64,000 nucleotides of DNA from the NCBI GenBank assembly GCA_900660155.1, contig CABFPE010000356.1, forward strand, positions 260,963-324,962. Direction: 5' to 3'. Within the stretch, counting starts at the first letter, position 1; each line of letters opens with the position of its first letter. Made by a program: the position numbers and the translations under genes. This stretch comes from Hofstenia miamia. Its lineage: Eukaryota > Xenacoelomorpha > Acoela > Hofsteniidae. Below, piece after piece: positions 13,480 through 25,002 of this stretch. The notes beneath the pieces are model-generated. The model was not told the DNA's origin. It saw only the letters and a program-made list of their open reading frames with translations, and did not search any database.

Positions 13480-16400
13480 GTGCAGAGACTTCCCACAAAT
13501 TGGCAAAGTCTGTTTGTCATTACAAAGATGCTAGATCACCACCAGTATTTATTGAGTAATGGAAAGGTTGCCCATTTTCAGCAACTTATATGTACTGTTA
13601 AAGATATTAATAATGCAGTCATCAATGCTAATAGTGAGTTTTCCCTTGTTTATGATGGTCTGAACAAAATTGAATTCTATAATAACCTCACTGAATGTGA
13701 GGAAGATGACCTCATGCAGGTTGATTATAATAGTAACCTTGGTAATAGTAGCAACACTATAGCTACTCATGTTTTGCCTAAATGTAAAGTGAGAGAGCAA
13801 CTATACTAAATCACTTAAATACCCAGGATTGGGAATTAAATCTCATTTCTTTGTTTAGCAACCATGATGAAATGATCAGAGAACAAACCACCCAGCAGAT
13901 GCTGTGTGAGACAATGCCTAAATCCTCAAGATGAGACAAGCTGAGCCACCTCCCCACAACAAATGAGCAAAGACACTTCCCATAAATGAGACTGCCAATC
14001 AGAGGACTCATGTAGCAGTACTTGTGACTACTTGGGGAGACAACTATCCCCTCAGGAGCAAGATTCCCACAACTATGCACAGAGACAACTGTCTGTGCAG
14101 GAACAGACCTCAGATGACTATGCACAGAGACAACACTCTGTGCAGGAACCTGAGGAGACTCCTAGAGTGCCCTTTGCTATTGTAATTAATCTAACCCCAT
14201 CCCAAAATGACTCAAAAGCCCCTTCTAGTCCCTGTCCCTCCTCTCATGATTCAGCCCTATTGGCATGGCACAGTGCACACCAGCTTCAATGAAGATTTCA
14301 CTCCCTCACATCTATGCCAGTTTCTCAACAACAAAAAGCAAATCCAGAGCTTTGATTATGTCAACATAAATTTTGACAACTAGCTCATGATATACTTTTT
14401 CTGAGTCAACAAAGTCACTCAACCAAAGATCTTAGAAAACATCAAAATTGCCTACCAACTCACAAAGATCAAAAACATCCACCTAGTGATGTTCCTCAAG
14501 GATGAATATCAGGATAGCATCCCTGACCAAGTTGAGAGCTTGCACTTCAGGATGGAGAACTTTACTATCTTATACCATACCTCCTATTTTCCTGCCTGTA
14601 TGTATAACACCAAAATCATTTCAACCACAAAGCTCATATACATGGATCTACTCTTGTGCAAAAAGATACCCACTCACCATCTTGTTGTTGATACCTGGCT
14701 ACTGATCAATGCTGCCATCCATGCACAGACCCTGGAGTTGATTAATACAGGTCTTCCTGGCATTGTTTATCTCAGTGACCAAAGCTGATAAAAACCCAGA
14801 GAGTGAGTGGCCTAAGATTAACATATGCAGCCCAAGTTCCCAGTACTCACAATCCATAGAAAAGCTACCCTTGGAGTTATGACTCTCTGATTTGATGCAA
14901 GATCAGCAGAACTTTGACAAGAAATTGTTTTCTGAGAAATTTCCACCAGCTATACAATCATGTGGAGTCATCTGGATACTGGCTGCCTTCCTCACCCATG
15001 ATTCACAGATTCAGTTGCCTTTTGACAAAGCAGCTCACAAATGATTGGCAAAACATTGCACTCATGAGATTGCCATCTGCCCTGCTGCCTGGAAAGTAAA
15101 AAATTGGTTGTTGCACTCATGCTCATTACCTGTGTCTCCTGGAAAATCCAAGAAAGCAATGGAGCATTTTGAAAAATTCTATGCTTGCCTTGTCAGCTCA
15201 AGTAATCCAGTAGGACTCCTGCCCCCACAGATGATAGTCAACTGTTTAGGGATTGCCTTTTCTGATTTAAACATCTTCTTGGACATGCTCAAGAAGTATA
15301 TGTGGGGCACCACCACAGAAACTAAGTTTCCAAGTATGTGCCACTGTGCAACAAATGTTTAATTTGCTGTGAGTCTTGTTCAACCACACAGTTTTTAGAG
15401 CTAGTGAAACATTACAGCATACCAGCCAAGACAGAAGTCCTCTTCAACCTGGAACACATGAATTATCCTGAGTGTGGTTATGGTAAGTTCATTGAGACTT
15501 GGCAACATGCCAGTAAAGCCAGCATAATCATCCCCATCACAGTCCTTGAGCAAAGCATGAGATCATCTGAGAAATTCTATCAGGAAGAAGAACTACTTGC
15601 ATCCTCCATCTTTGAGGTATCCCTGTCCACAAGGGTGCTAATCAAAGCCATTAACTTGGAGAAATTTTCTGAAGCTGCCACTTTGCCAAAACCAACACCT
15701 GCTTGGTCAATCTTGGAGAATGAATGCATCTTATCTATAGAGCACCAACCAGATGAGTTTGCAGAAGAGCCTCTGATCACCAAATGAATCATTGAGTCAA
15801 ATCATGATAATGACATCCTGGGATTAATGAAGTGGTGTTTAACAGATGTTTACAAAGCCAGAGCTGTGCTTCTACAATTGCCTGGGCAACAACTAGCCCT
15901 GGATGTGGAATGCACCATGTCTTGCCTACAGATCAATGCCTCACAAGTTGCTAAGCTGCAGAGCCACAGATTTTTGCAGAGCCTTTTGGGATTCCATCTG
16001 GGAAGCAAAAATCAACTACCTGGTTACAATTGGGACCACCACTATATGTCAGAAGGTCGTGTTTGCTCAAGTTGAGCTTAATGCTGATAAGCACAACCTG
16101 CTATGCATCCTGTCACCTTGCTTGATGACTCTGCTGATCCTACCAAACTGGAGAGTTCAAAAGAGCCACAAAAAGGTATATGCCCATCTCACAGAAAAAA
16201 TCAACTATGTGTCCACAGCCACAGAAATTGCCAAGGCAATGCAAACTAAGGAGTACAAGGACACTTACAACACACTGTTGGAAGGGGCAACCCCAAACAC
16301 ATTTATATTGACAGTCACCTCACTATAAAGGATATCTTCCAAAAGGGTCAACCAATCTCCACACAACTTGAGAAGTTACATCAGAAGATCTCTACCTTGG

Positions 16401-16890
16401 ACCCTTGTGTCCTCATTATTTTTCAAGTGAGTGGCAACCTAATGTGGATAAACAACATTGAAACTATTATGAGATATTATGATGTTACCAAGAGGATAGA
16501 GATCATAACTATGTTAAGAGCCAACATAAATGATCCTGAAGAAATAACCCTCCAGCAGGTAAATGACTTTTGCTCCCTATTTATGGATCACACTACATAG
16601 ATGGGCTCTCTATGGGAGGTTTTCCCCCACTTCTACCCAGACACACATATCAGTGCTGAGGACACCCACACATCTGACACAGATGTGTTAATGATGCTTA
16701 TAATCACTCTTAAAGGTCTCTGCATGTACAAATGTTTCTTTGATACCTTCACCTGGAGACTCAATGTACCATGAAGAAGCTGTCCCATCAGGTTGCACCT
16801 CCCTGATTTTCAGTTCTTTCAGCTTTGCAACAAAACTGTCACACAATGAGAAGCCTTCATGCAGGTTACCAGAAGACCACACTATGCAGA
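13480..16890 (+). pseudogene. extra 3' coding region of the LTR element, function unknown (fossil)
   Basis: Between integrase and the polypurine tract lies about 3.4 kb whose broken frames have clear protein character and match the corresponding region of the second copy (about 20880-24100). The first part (13480-13800) still belongs to the integrase tail, with NLTECEEDDLMQVDYNSNLG shared by both copies. The remainder, about 14030-16890, is not recognised. Visible are a Gln/Glu-rich repeated motif near 14030-14150, ICPAAWKVKNWLLHSCSLP near 15070-15130 and a Cys-rich cluster (CNKCLICCESC) near 15346-15380. I see no signal peptide, membrane anchor or furin-like site that would suggest an envelope gene. 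Breaks are numerous. Confidence 0.8.
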
Positions 16891-16990
16891 ACTCGTTTTT
16901 TGTAATGATGTCCTAGCTACCAAAATGATAGAGGAGACCCAAAATTTGTTGTGTGGCCCTACAGTCAAGCTACTACTGCAAATTTAACCA

Positions 16991-17002
16991 TGCAATGGGG
17001 GG
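16991..17002 (+). promoter_or_regulatory. polypurine tract
   Basis: TGCAATGGGGGG abuts the 3' LTR. The same tract precedes the LTR at 24114. Plus-strand priming from such a tract is known for LTR elements. Confidence 0.85.
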
Positions 17003-17900
17003 TGTGTAGAGTCACTCAGGGTACCCTCTTTATTTTTAATTCAATTATTTCACACTCTAATCAATTGGTGCTAATTTTACATTCTATTTTAGTAATTTGT
17101 CTATTTTCGAGTGTAGATTTACAATACATTTAATTGGTGTCCCCTCGAATTATAAAAACATGTGATTGCTCATTTGATTTGCAAGGGAATTCATGTGACA
17201 ACTTTCTAAACATATTACTGGTAATTATTTACTGATTTTTGTATAAAAAGTAGGGAAGACATTGTAGCTGAGCCCAATAAAAGTTTCATCTCACTTGGAC
17301 ATTGTTACTTTTTCTTTCTTAATAAATTACTAAAAAAACCATTTTAGGTGTTATTGATTTGGGAGTTACTCTGCTGTACTAGGAGGTGTAATTAGCCCTT
17401 TGACAGTTGGCAGCCCAAATTGTGGTCACTTTAAGGCTAAGTATACATGTAGGGAATAACAACTTCTACTTCAATTGTTTTCATACATGCACTTAACATC
17501 ACACTATGCAAATAAAATATGCTGTTGGCCAATGAGAATGCATGGTAACTACATGCCTTTGTTTTATTATGTACATGAGCTGAGATAATAGAACACTGAG
17601 CTAAATTGTTTATTTGAGCTAGAAATTAATACTTGAGACACACAATTACCATCTTGGTGAGTAAGGATGGCTTCCTGTATATGGCTTCAGCATGATGCCA
17701 TGTGAATTGGTAGCTGCAGGAAACATATTCTCAGTGGATATTTTCTGTTTGTCTTTAATGAAATTGGTGAACTACCAATGTTCTTTTTTTTATGTTAGAA
17801 TGTGGGTTGCTCTCTGTGATGGCTATCTTTGCAACCTTCAGAAGAACCTAAGAGTTACTCAGTGCTGCTTGAGTGGTGAGAGCACCCCTTTGATATTACA
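17003..17900 (+). repeat. 3' LTR (898 bp)
   Basis: Begins TGTGTAGAGTCACTC directly after the polypurine tract and ends GATATTACA. Close to the 5' LTR for about 640 bases, then clearly more different. After base 17900 the sequence passes straight into the inverted older LTR. Confidence 0.92.
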
Positions 17901-18502
17901 ATTGTCTCCTAATTTATTATTTAACTCAGTAAACAATAAACCTCTCAGTTGTTTTCTTATCTCTCAGCTCACTTAATAATAGCATGTAATTACCATGCAT
18001 GTGTGCTAGCCAACTTCATATTATCATCACAGTGTAATAAATTATAGGTGCATGTTCATGTTAAATTCAAATGAAAGGCTTATCATATCTACATGTAACT
18101 GTACACATAACTTAATGTGGTCCATGATTTGGGCTGCTAACTGTCTGAGAACTATATCATCATTCCCAGCACAGAAGAGTGACTTTCAAATTGTTGCTGG
18201 AAACTTACACAATTATTATAACCAACATTAGGTTAAATAGAAATAACAGTAAAAAATGCAAATGCAGTTTGAGTGAGATAAATTCAATTGATTGATCTCT
18301 ACATTGGTTCTCACATTTATACAAACTAATAATTATTAAATTAAAATGAGAAACAATAACACATAGCACCAATCAAGTTGACAATAATCTAGCTTTGCAA
18401 ACTAAGCTTGAAATTAAATACATCACACTGATGTCACTAAAATAATCAAGAATGACATAATTGAAAAATAAAAATAGGCACAATTCCCTGAGCAACTCTA
18501 CA
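17901..18502 (-). repeat. right part of the old inverted LTR
   Basis: Matches the reverse complement of the family LTR, diverged: TGTCTCCTAATTTATT at its left, GATTTGGGCTGCTAACTGTC near 18127, and CCCTGAGCAACTCTACA at its right end, which is the inverted LTR start. It continues the piece at 7000-7247 and so dates the 7248-17900 insertion as younger. Confidence 0.85.
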
Positions 18503-19098
18503 ATATTTCACAAAATGGCTTCTGTAAGAGAGGAGGAAGCAGAGTGAGAATCACATTACATGCTTGTGACTGTTGCTGATGTATTTTGGTTAGAATCTCA
18601 TGATCAATTTGGTTTTTTGCTACAACTTGATGGCTTTAACATTATACTACATTTTATTTGATTTATTTAACTTTGATTACATCAATTCTTGTATAAATGA
18701 CTTTAGTTTTGATGTATATTACAATAGCAGTGATTTGTAAATTGATAACTCCATTATAGATTTATTCTAGAAGGCTCATTTTCAATCAAATTTATTAAGT
18801 GAAAAGCAACAATTTTTATATGATCACTTGACTGGGATGAATCTTATTTGTAACTCAACAGACAAGTATTTACTAATTTACTGATAAAAGCATTTAGACA
18901 TTTTAAGTAAAAGCTTAAATTACCAGTTTAATAAAGGAACAAAGTTTGAGTAATGAGCTCTTAAAAATTATAATGAACCACTTAAATTATGTTCTAACAA
19001 GCTTAAAAGCATTTAAAATATAATTCAAAGAAGATAAAGAATATAATCATTTATTCATTTATTGAATTCAATTTAATATTCACAACCAGATTACAAAA
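18503..19098. other. AT-rich spacer between LTR copies
   Basis: I see no gene or recognisable repeat. It lies between the inverted LTR and the 5'-truncated second element. Confidence 0.5.
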
Positions 19099-19150
19099 GC
19101 TGGACTTCTCTAGGTGCACAGTTGGAATAACTGTCTGGCAATCCCAGAGT

Positions 19151-20650
19151 AAGCCAAGTGATGAACAGTCAGGAATGCCCTGTACAATATTTCAGTCAGA
19201 AGCTCTGCAATGCTGAACTGAATTATGGAGCTACAAAATCAGAAATGCTGGCACTTGTTGAGAGTCTGAAGAAGTTCTGATTCTTCATTTTAAGTCGCCT
19301 ATTTGTTGTGCACACTGACAACTCCATGCTAGCGTGGCTTAAAAAATTCTCTGGCAAAAAGTCAAACATCATTGCCTGATGGTTGGAATACCTTAGTGAC
19401 TTCTCCTTTAAGATCACTCATTGCCCTGGGAGATTGCATCTCAATGCTGATTACTTCACCACTCTGCCAAGCAACAAGAGAGACCTGTGAAAGCTGCTNN
19501 NNNNNNNNNNNNNNNNNNNNNNNNNNNNNNNNNNNNNNNNNNNNNNNNNNNNNNNNNNNNNNNNNNNNNNNNNNNNNNNNNNNNNNNNNNNNNNNNNNNN
19601 NNNAAGCAACAAGAGAGACCTGTGAAAGCTGCTGGGTGAGAAGACTCTGTTTGGATTCATCCTGGCTTGCAAGTACGAGCTCCTCCCTGATATCAACACT
19701 GATTGAAATGGGAAAGCAATGCTCCCTATTATGGTCAAGGAGGAGATTTCTGAAAAGGAGATTGCCACCCATCAATTACATGAAAAAGTTTTGTCTGAAA
19801 TTGTTGTTAAGATCAAAAATCCTGATTGCACTATCAGTGACTTTGTGAAGAGATACTTTCAACATTATCATTGGAAGCTTACCAAAGCTGGACTTCTCTA
19901 GGTGCACAGTTGGAATAACTGTCTGGCAATCCCAGAGTACTTCAAGTGAGATCTGGTATGGAAGATCCATGAACACAGACACCTGGGATTATCCAGACAG
20001 AAAGAACATTTACTGCTCACTACATTACCATCAGTATTAGAGCCACAGTACAAGATGTGATTGATAAGTGTGAAGCAGAGAGCTGAGCCCCATAGTTGGG
20101 TCACTTAAAGAACAAACTAAGTGGTCCACATGGACATCAAAAAACTATCAAGGGATGAGCAAGGATTTCAATATCTGTTTGTCTTGATAGACCATTTTAC
20201 TAAGTATGCATGACTCATTCCTCTTGACAATACCACTGCTGAAGTCATCAGTGAAAGAATTGTGAAAGACTGGATCTTTAAGCTTGGGCCCATGGAGCAT
20301 TTGGTCTCTGACTGTGGTCCTCAGTTTGAAAACTCTTTAATGTCTACTCTCATGAAAGAACTAGAGATCATACATGATTTCACCACTGCTTACCATCTGC
20401 AGTCAAATGGCGTCATTGAGCAACTGAACTGCACCATCATTAAATTAATCAGAGTCACATTAGCCTGCACTGCTGGTCAAAATTGGAGATGTGTCATAGA
20501 AGTGGTCAAGTTCTTTTTCAATACTGCTGTGCACTCCACCACCAAAGTAAGTCCTTTCAAAGCCATGTTTGGCCACAAAGCCAGCACTCCTTTGTCAATC
20601 ATGTTCCTGGACTACAATGAGACAACTTTGGGAACTTTGTGAACCAGATG
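19151..20650 (+). pseudogene. RNase H and integrase remnants of the second LTR copy (fossil)
   Basis: An RNase H stretch at about 19170-19480 (VQYFSQKL, KSEMLALVESLKKF, HTDNSMLAWLKKFSG) is followed after the N run by the integrase linker, and then the integrase core at about 20110-20642 with LVSDCGPQFENSL and FFNTAVHSTTKVSPFKAMFG. These are close relatives of the matching parts of the first copy. Known role: removal of template RNA and insertion of the DNA copy. Broken. Confidence 0.9.
19499..19603. other. assembly gap (105 N) with a repeated flank
   Basis: The 30 bases before the N run (19469-19498) are identical to the 30 bases after it (19604-19633). The gap is therefore probably an overlap that was not merged, with no real missing sequence, unless a tandem repeat lies inside. 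Confidence 0.85.
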
Positions 20651-20879
20651 CTGAAAGAATTCCAAGAGGTGCACCTTTCTATCTGCCATAATGCCAATCA
20701 GTCTGTTATTTGCCAGAAAGGAAATTTTGATAAAAAGCTGTATGGCGAACTTCATAAAATTGGAGATTCTGTATTTGCTTATTTTCCTCATCAGGTCACT
20801 TATGCTAACCAGGTATGAAAACTTGCCACTAATTGGCAAGGGCCTTTTAAAATAGTCAAGGTGTTAGATCACCACTGGT

Positions 20880-23800
20880 ACTTATTAGATACTGGTAAAG
20901 TCGCCCATTTCCAGTGACTTAGACAAAGAATCAAAGATATACAAAATGCAGTCATTGACAATAATAACAAGTTTTCTCTTGTCAATGACTGCATACATGA
21001 GATAGAGTATTACGATAACCTTACTGAATGTGAGGAAGATGACCTTACACAGGTTGAGTACAATAGTAACCTTGGTAATAGTAGCAACACTATAGCTACT
21101 CATATTTTGCCTAAATGAAAAGCTAGAGATCAGGGATATTTAGACCACTTAAATACCCAGGAATGGGACCTTAACCTTATATCTTTGTTTAGCAACTATG
21201 AAACAAACTGAAAACCAACCCTGAGTATGAAGACAAATCAATCCACAAGACGAAACAAAGTGATCAATGACACTGAGATGATCAGATGAAGGCACCTCCG
21301 AAAAATGAGAGTGCCTGGCAGAAGACACCCATAGCAGCCAAGACTACGAGGGGAGACAACTCTCTCCTCAGGAGCAGACTTTCTGCAACTATGCATAGAG
21401 GCAACTCTCTGAGCAGGAGTGGACCTGGGATGACTATGCATGGAGACAACTCTCTGTGTGTGAATCAGAGGAGTACAGAGTGCCTTTTGCCCAACTGTCT
21501 AACATAACCTCACCCCATGTTAACTCGAAACCCCCTCCTAGTCCTGGTCTTCCTCCCACAACTCAGCTAGTATTAGGTCCTGCAAAGCCAAAGAATGTAA
21601 GGCCAAAACATCTAAGGTTGGAGATGAGGTCTTACACCCATATTTTATTGCTACTCAGAAAGTGGTCTGTTTAGTCAGAGACAATATATCAGAAGAAATG
21701 AAGAATAGGTTGTGATTGACATTTAACACTAAGGATCTAACTTGTTCAGTCAACTTGATTCCCTTTGTCATAGATGCAGAGCATAGGCCTCAGATCAACG
21801 TGATTATCTGCTGTGATTCTAAGATGTTAGCTGGCATGGCATGACCATACTGGCAAAGTACTGTCCACACTATGTTCAATGAGGACTTCAACATATCTCA
21901 CCTGTGCCAGTTTCTCATCAGTAAAGAGAAGATAAAGAAATTTGAATGTGTTAACATTGATTTTGACAACCTACTAGTCATCTACTTTTTTTGTGTCAAT
22001 GAGGTAAACCACCCCTGAATTATGGAAAAGATCTAAATAACTTATTGATCATCAGAACTTCTTGGAGAAGATGTTCTCAGAAAAATTAGCTCTGGCAATG
22101 CAGTCCCGTGGAGCCATGTGGGTTATTGCCACTTTTCTTACAGTTGATCCTCATCTTGAGCTGCCTTTGGATAAAGCCACCAGAGAAAAACTCGTGAAAC
22201 AGTGCCCCCATGAACTTGCTATTGGTCCTGCAGCCTGGAAGGTTAAGAATTGGTTGCTCCACTCTTGCTCATTGCCTGCCTCACCTGGGAAGAATAAGAA
22301 AGCAATGGAACATTTTGAGAAATTTTACACTCATCTTATTGGATCCAGTGGACCCCTTGGTCACCTCCCACCACAGATGATCATCAACTGATTAGGAGTC
22401 ATGTTTTCCAACTTAAATATCTTCTTGGATACCCTCAAAAAGTATGTGGGGAGAAACCACTGAGACCAACTTCCCTTCTCTTAACTCCAAGTATGCACCT
22501 TTGTGTATGAGATGACTCATGCACCATGAATATTGCTCCACTAAACATTTCATTGAATTGGTTTGTCACTACAACGTCTTGAACCACACAGAAATCTTAT
22601 TCAACCTAGAACTGCTAAATTACCCAGAGTGCAGGTACATTAAACTTACACAAACCCAGCAACAAGCTATCAAGGATGGCGAGGTCATCCTAATCACTGT
22701 TTTAGGGCAGACAATGAAAATGCCCAAACAATTTTACTGCAAGGAAGAGGTATCACTGGCAAGGAAAGCCCTCAATGAAGCTGTTAACCTAGAAAAGTTT
22801 TCAGGGGTCACAGTCTCACCCAAGCTCACACCTGCCTGGTCTCTTACCAATAACAAATGGATCTTAATGATTGAGCACCACCCGGAAGAATTTGCAGAGA
22901 AACCAGCGTTAGTTGATCCCATTGTCAAGCCCAACAGTGACAATGATATCTTAGGCTTCATGAAATGGTGCCTCATGGAGATACTAACCAAAGAAGAGCT
23001 CGTACTTCTACTATTGCCAGGGCGACAACTCACCCTGGACATAGAATGTACCACCACACGCCTTCGCCTCTCCACCACTCAATTTGGAATTCTATGGAGC
23101 CATGGACTCTGCAGGGCTTTTTGGGATTCTATCAAGGATGCCAAGATTAACTACCCTGTTAAAATTGGAACAGCTTCCCTTCGGAACAAGTCCAGTTTTG
23201 CCCAGTTGGAGAATAATGTCAAGAAGAATACACTTCTCTGCATCCCACCGCCTTGTTTGATGACACCACTAATTCTGCTGTCATGGAGAGTGCGCTGGGG
23301 AAAGAAAAAAGTCATTGCCCATCTCACAGACTGCATTAATTACGTCTCTACCGCCTCCGAAGTTAACAGATCTATGCAGACTAAGGAGTATAAGGAAACT
23401 CTTGACGCATTGTATACATCAATGGAAAACTAACTATCAAGGATATTTTTCAGAAGGGCCAGCCTATCTCTGCTCAGCTAGAGAAAATTCATCAAACCAT
23501 CAATTTGCTAGACCCTCATGTTGTCATTCTATTTCAAGCCAGAGGTGACTTGATGTGGGCTAACAAAGCTGAGACCATAACCTGCTATTACAATGTAACC
23601 AAGCATATCAAGATCATTACCATGCTGCATGCCGGCATAACAGACCTCAAAGAAATGACGCTGCAACAAGTAAATGAGTATTGCTCGTTTTTCGTCAACC
23701 ATGCTACCCGTATGGGATCTCTCAGGGATGTTTTCCTTCACTTTTATCCCGATACCAAAATTAGCATGGAAGATGCGCATACCTCGGACACAGACGCCTT

Positions 23801-24100
23801 GATGACGCTCCTTATTGCCCTCAAGGGCCTTTGTCTTTATGAGCGTTTCTATGATACCTTCACTCTGAGGTTAAACGTGTTGTGATGAAACTATCCTATT
23901 AGGTTGAGTCTACCAGAGCTCAAATATTTCCGATTACACAGCAAAACCATCACTCAATGGGAAGCATTATTGCAAGTCACCAGGCGGCCCCGCTACGCAG
24001 AAGTTTCATCCTGGGATGACATATTGGTGAAAGAGATGATTGAAGAAGCCCAAAAGTTGTTGTGTGGTCCTACAGTCCAACTGTTACCGCAGCCTTAACC
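20880..24100 (+). pseudogene. integrase tail and extra 3' coding region of the second LTR copy (fossil)
   Basis: Counterpart of 13480-16890. The integrase tail is marked by NLTECEEDDLTQVEYNSNLG near 21020-21080. The unknown region is best kept at about 22060-24100 and includes one uninterrupted stretch of about 300 codons around 22.5-23.4 kb. Its composition is that of a soluble protein: no long hydrophobic segment, several Cys and His, and recurring Trp. Landmarks shared with the first copy are PAAWKVKNWLLHSCSLP, EHFEKFY, LLNYPECRY, PAWSL and LQQVNEYCSFFVNHAT. The product is not recognised. It is a fossil here, though better kept than pol. Confidence 0.82.
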
Positions 24101-24101
24101 G

Positions 24102-24113
24102 TGCAATGGGGGG
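24102..24113 (+). promoter_or_regulatory. polypurine tract of the second copy
   Basis: TGCAATGGGGGG directly before the LTR, identical to the tract of the first element. Confidence 0.85.
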
Positions 24114-25002
24114 CATTTAGAGTCACTTGGGCCTCTTTTTATTTTTACTTTTATTTTCAGGCACTCTCAAATTAATTCGGTGCTATTTTGTTAATGAATT
24201 GTTAATTTGTGATTATTTCGAACCCAAGTTTCGAACTTAGTGATTGTCCCCTCAGAGCTTTAAAATTACGTATAATTGCTCAGTTAATTTGCGAGGGAAA
24301 CTAACTTTTGTAAAAAAATGGTAAATATTTACCTACTTTTGTATAAATAGGGAATACAATTGTAAGCAAAATGTCAAATAAATTTCGTTCTCACTGGATA
24401 CTGTTTGCTTTTCTATTATATTATATCTTACTAACCATTTTAGCTCTGGTACGAATTTTATAATAATGAAATTGTAAGATCCGGCGATAATGTGAAGGAA
24501 CTCCACTGTGCCTGGGGCGATAACTCGCTCCTTGACAGATGTGAGCCCATATTGTGGTCGCTTTAAGGCTACGTATAGGCATAGGAAGTAAAAGAACTAC
24601 AACATCTGTTGATCGAACATGCACAAATTAAAACACACCTCGAATATACTATACAGTTGGCGTACACGAATACGTGGTAACTACACGTTATTTAATATCT
24701 TATTACATGAGCTGAGTAGATAAACCCGGAGATAAATTATTTGTATTGAGCTAGAAATTACAACTTGAGACACACAATTAGCACCTTGGATTTGTAAGGA
24801 TGGATTCAAATGGCTCGGCTTCGGCGAGATGCTGTGTGAATTGGTCACTACTTTACCATCTTGGAATTACTTTTTTCTACAATGAAATTGGCGAATTACC
24901 AATCTTCAATTGTTTTGTTAGAGCACGGGATGTTCTCGGCGATGGTAATTTTCTGCAACCTTCGTACGGCTTGAGCTGCTAGATGCACCCCGCAATTCTA
25001 CA
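24114..25002 (+). repeat. 3' LTR of the second copy (889 bp)
   Basis: Starts just after the polypurine tract and ends GCAATTCTACA, like the other LTRs. It aligns along its whole length with them but is much more different than they are from each other, and is rich in CG dinucleotides where they have TG or CA. It contains GTCAAATAAATTTCG near 24374 (polyadenylation-type signal) and a TATAAATAG box near 24342. Confidence 0.88.

Larger units (their letters stand above)
7248..17900 (+). mobile_element. Ty3/gypsy LTR retrotransposon, CsRn1-like, broken, with an extra 3' coding region
   Basis: A complete but decayed element of 10.65 kb: LTR, tRNA-Trp primer-binding site, gag-like region, pol in the order protease, reverse transcriptase, RNase H, integrase (the Ty3/gypsy order), an extra coding region of roughly 3 kb, polypurine tract and LTR. 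Typical Ty3/gypsy elements are near 5 kb, so the extra region accounts for the size. The coding parts carry on the order of fifteen to twenty breaks. It sits inside an older inverted LTR of its own family. Parts of the two LTRs are still very alike, but the internal decay suggests an old copy. The element is almost free of CG dinucleotides. No clear target-site duplication was found. Confidence 0.92.
19099..25002 (+). mobile_element. second Ty3/gypsy copy of the same family, 5'-truncated and broken
   Basis: The recognisable part starts within RNase H and runs through integrase, the extra 3' region, polypurine tract and 3' LTR. There is no 5' LTR, gag, protease or reverse transcriptase. A run of N interrupts it at 19499-19603. 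Protein-level similarity to the copy at 7248-17900 is high, but the DNA, especially the LTR, is quite different, so it is another subfamily. Coding breaks are fewer per kilobase in the last third than in pol. A piece of about 55 bases at its left end (19099-19153) repeats sequence found in place near 19881-19935, so the left end is rearranged. Confidence 0.9.

Noticed and set aside
14030-16890. Extra region of the LTR element as an envelope gene
   Set aside because: The position fits, but no signal peptide, transmembrane anchor, fusion peptide or cleavage motif is visible in either copy.
7243-17905. Target-site duplication of the 7248-17900 element
   Set aside because: TTTAT on the left and ATTGT on the right do not match. 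It may be worn away, or the ends may have recombined.
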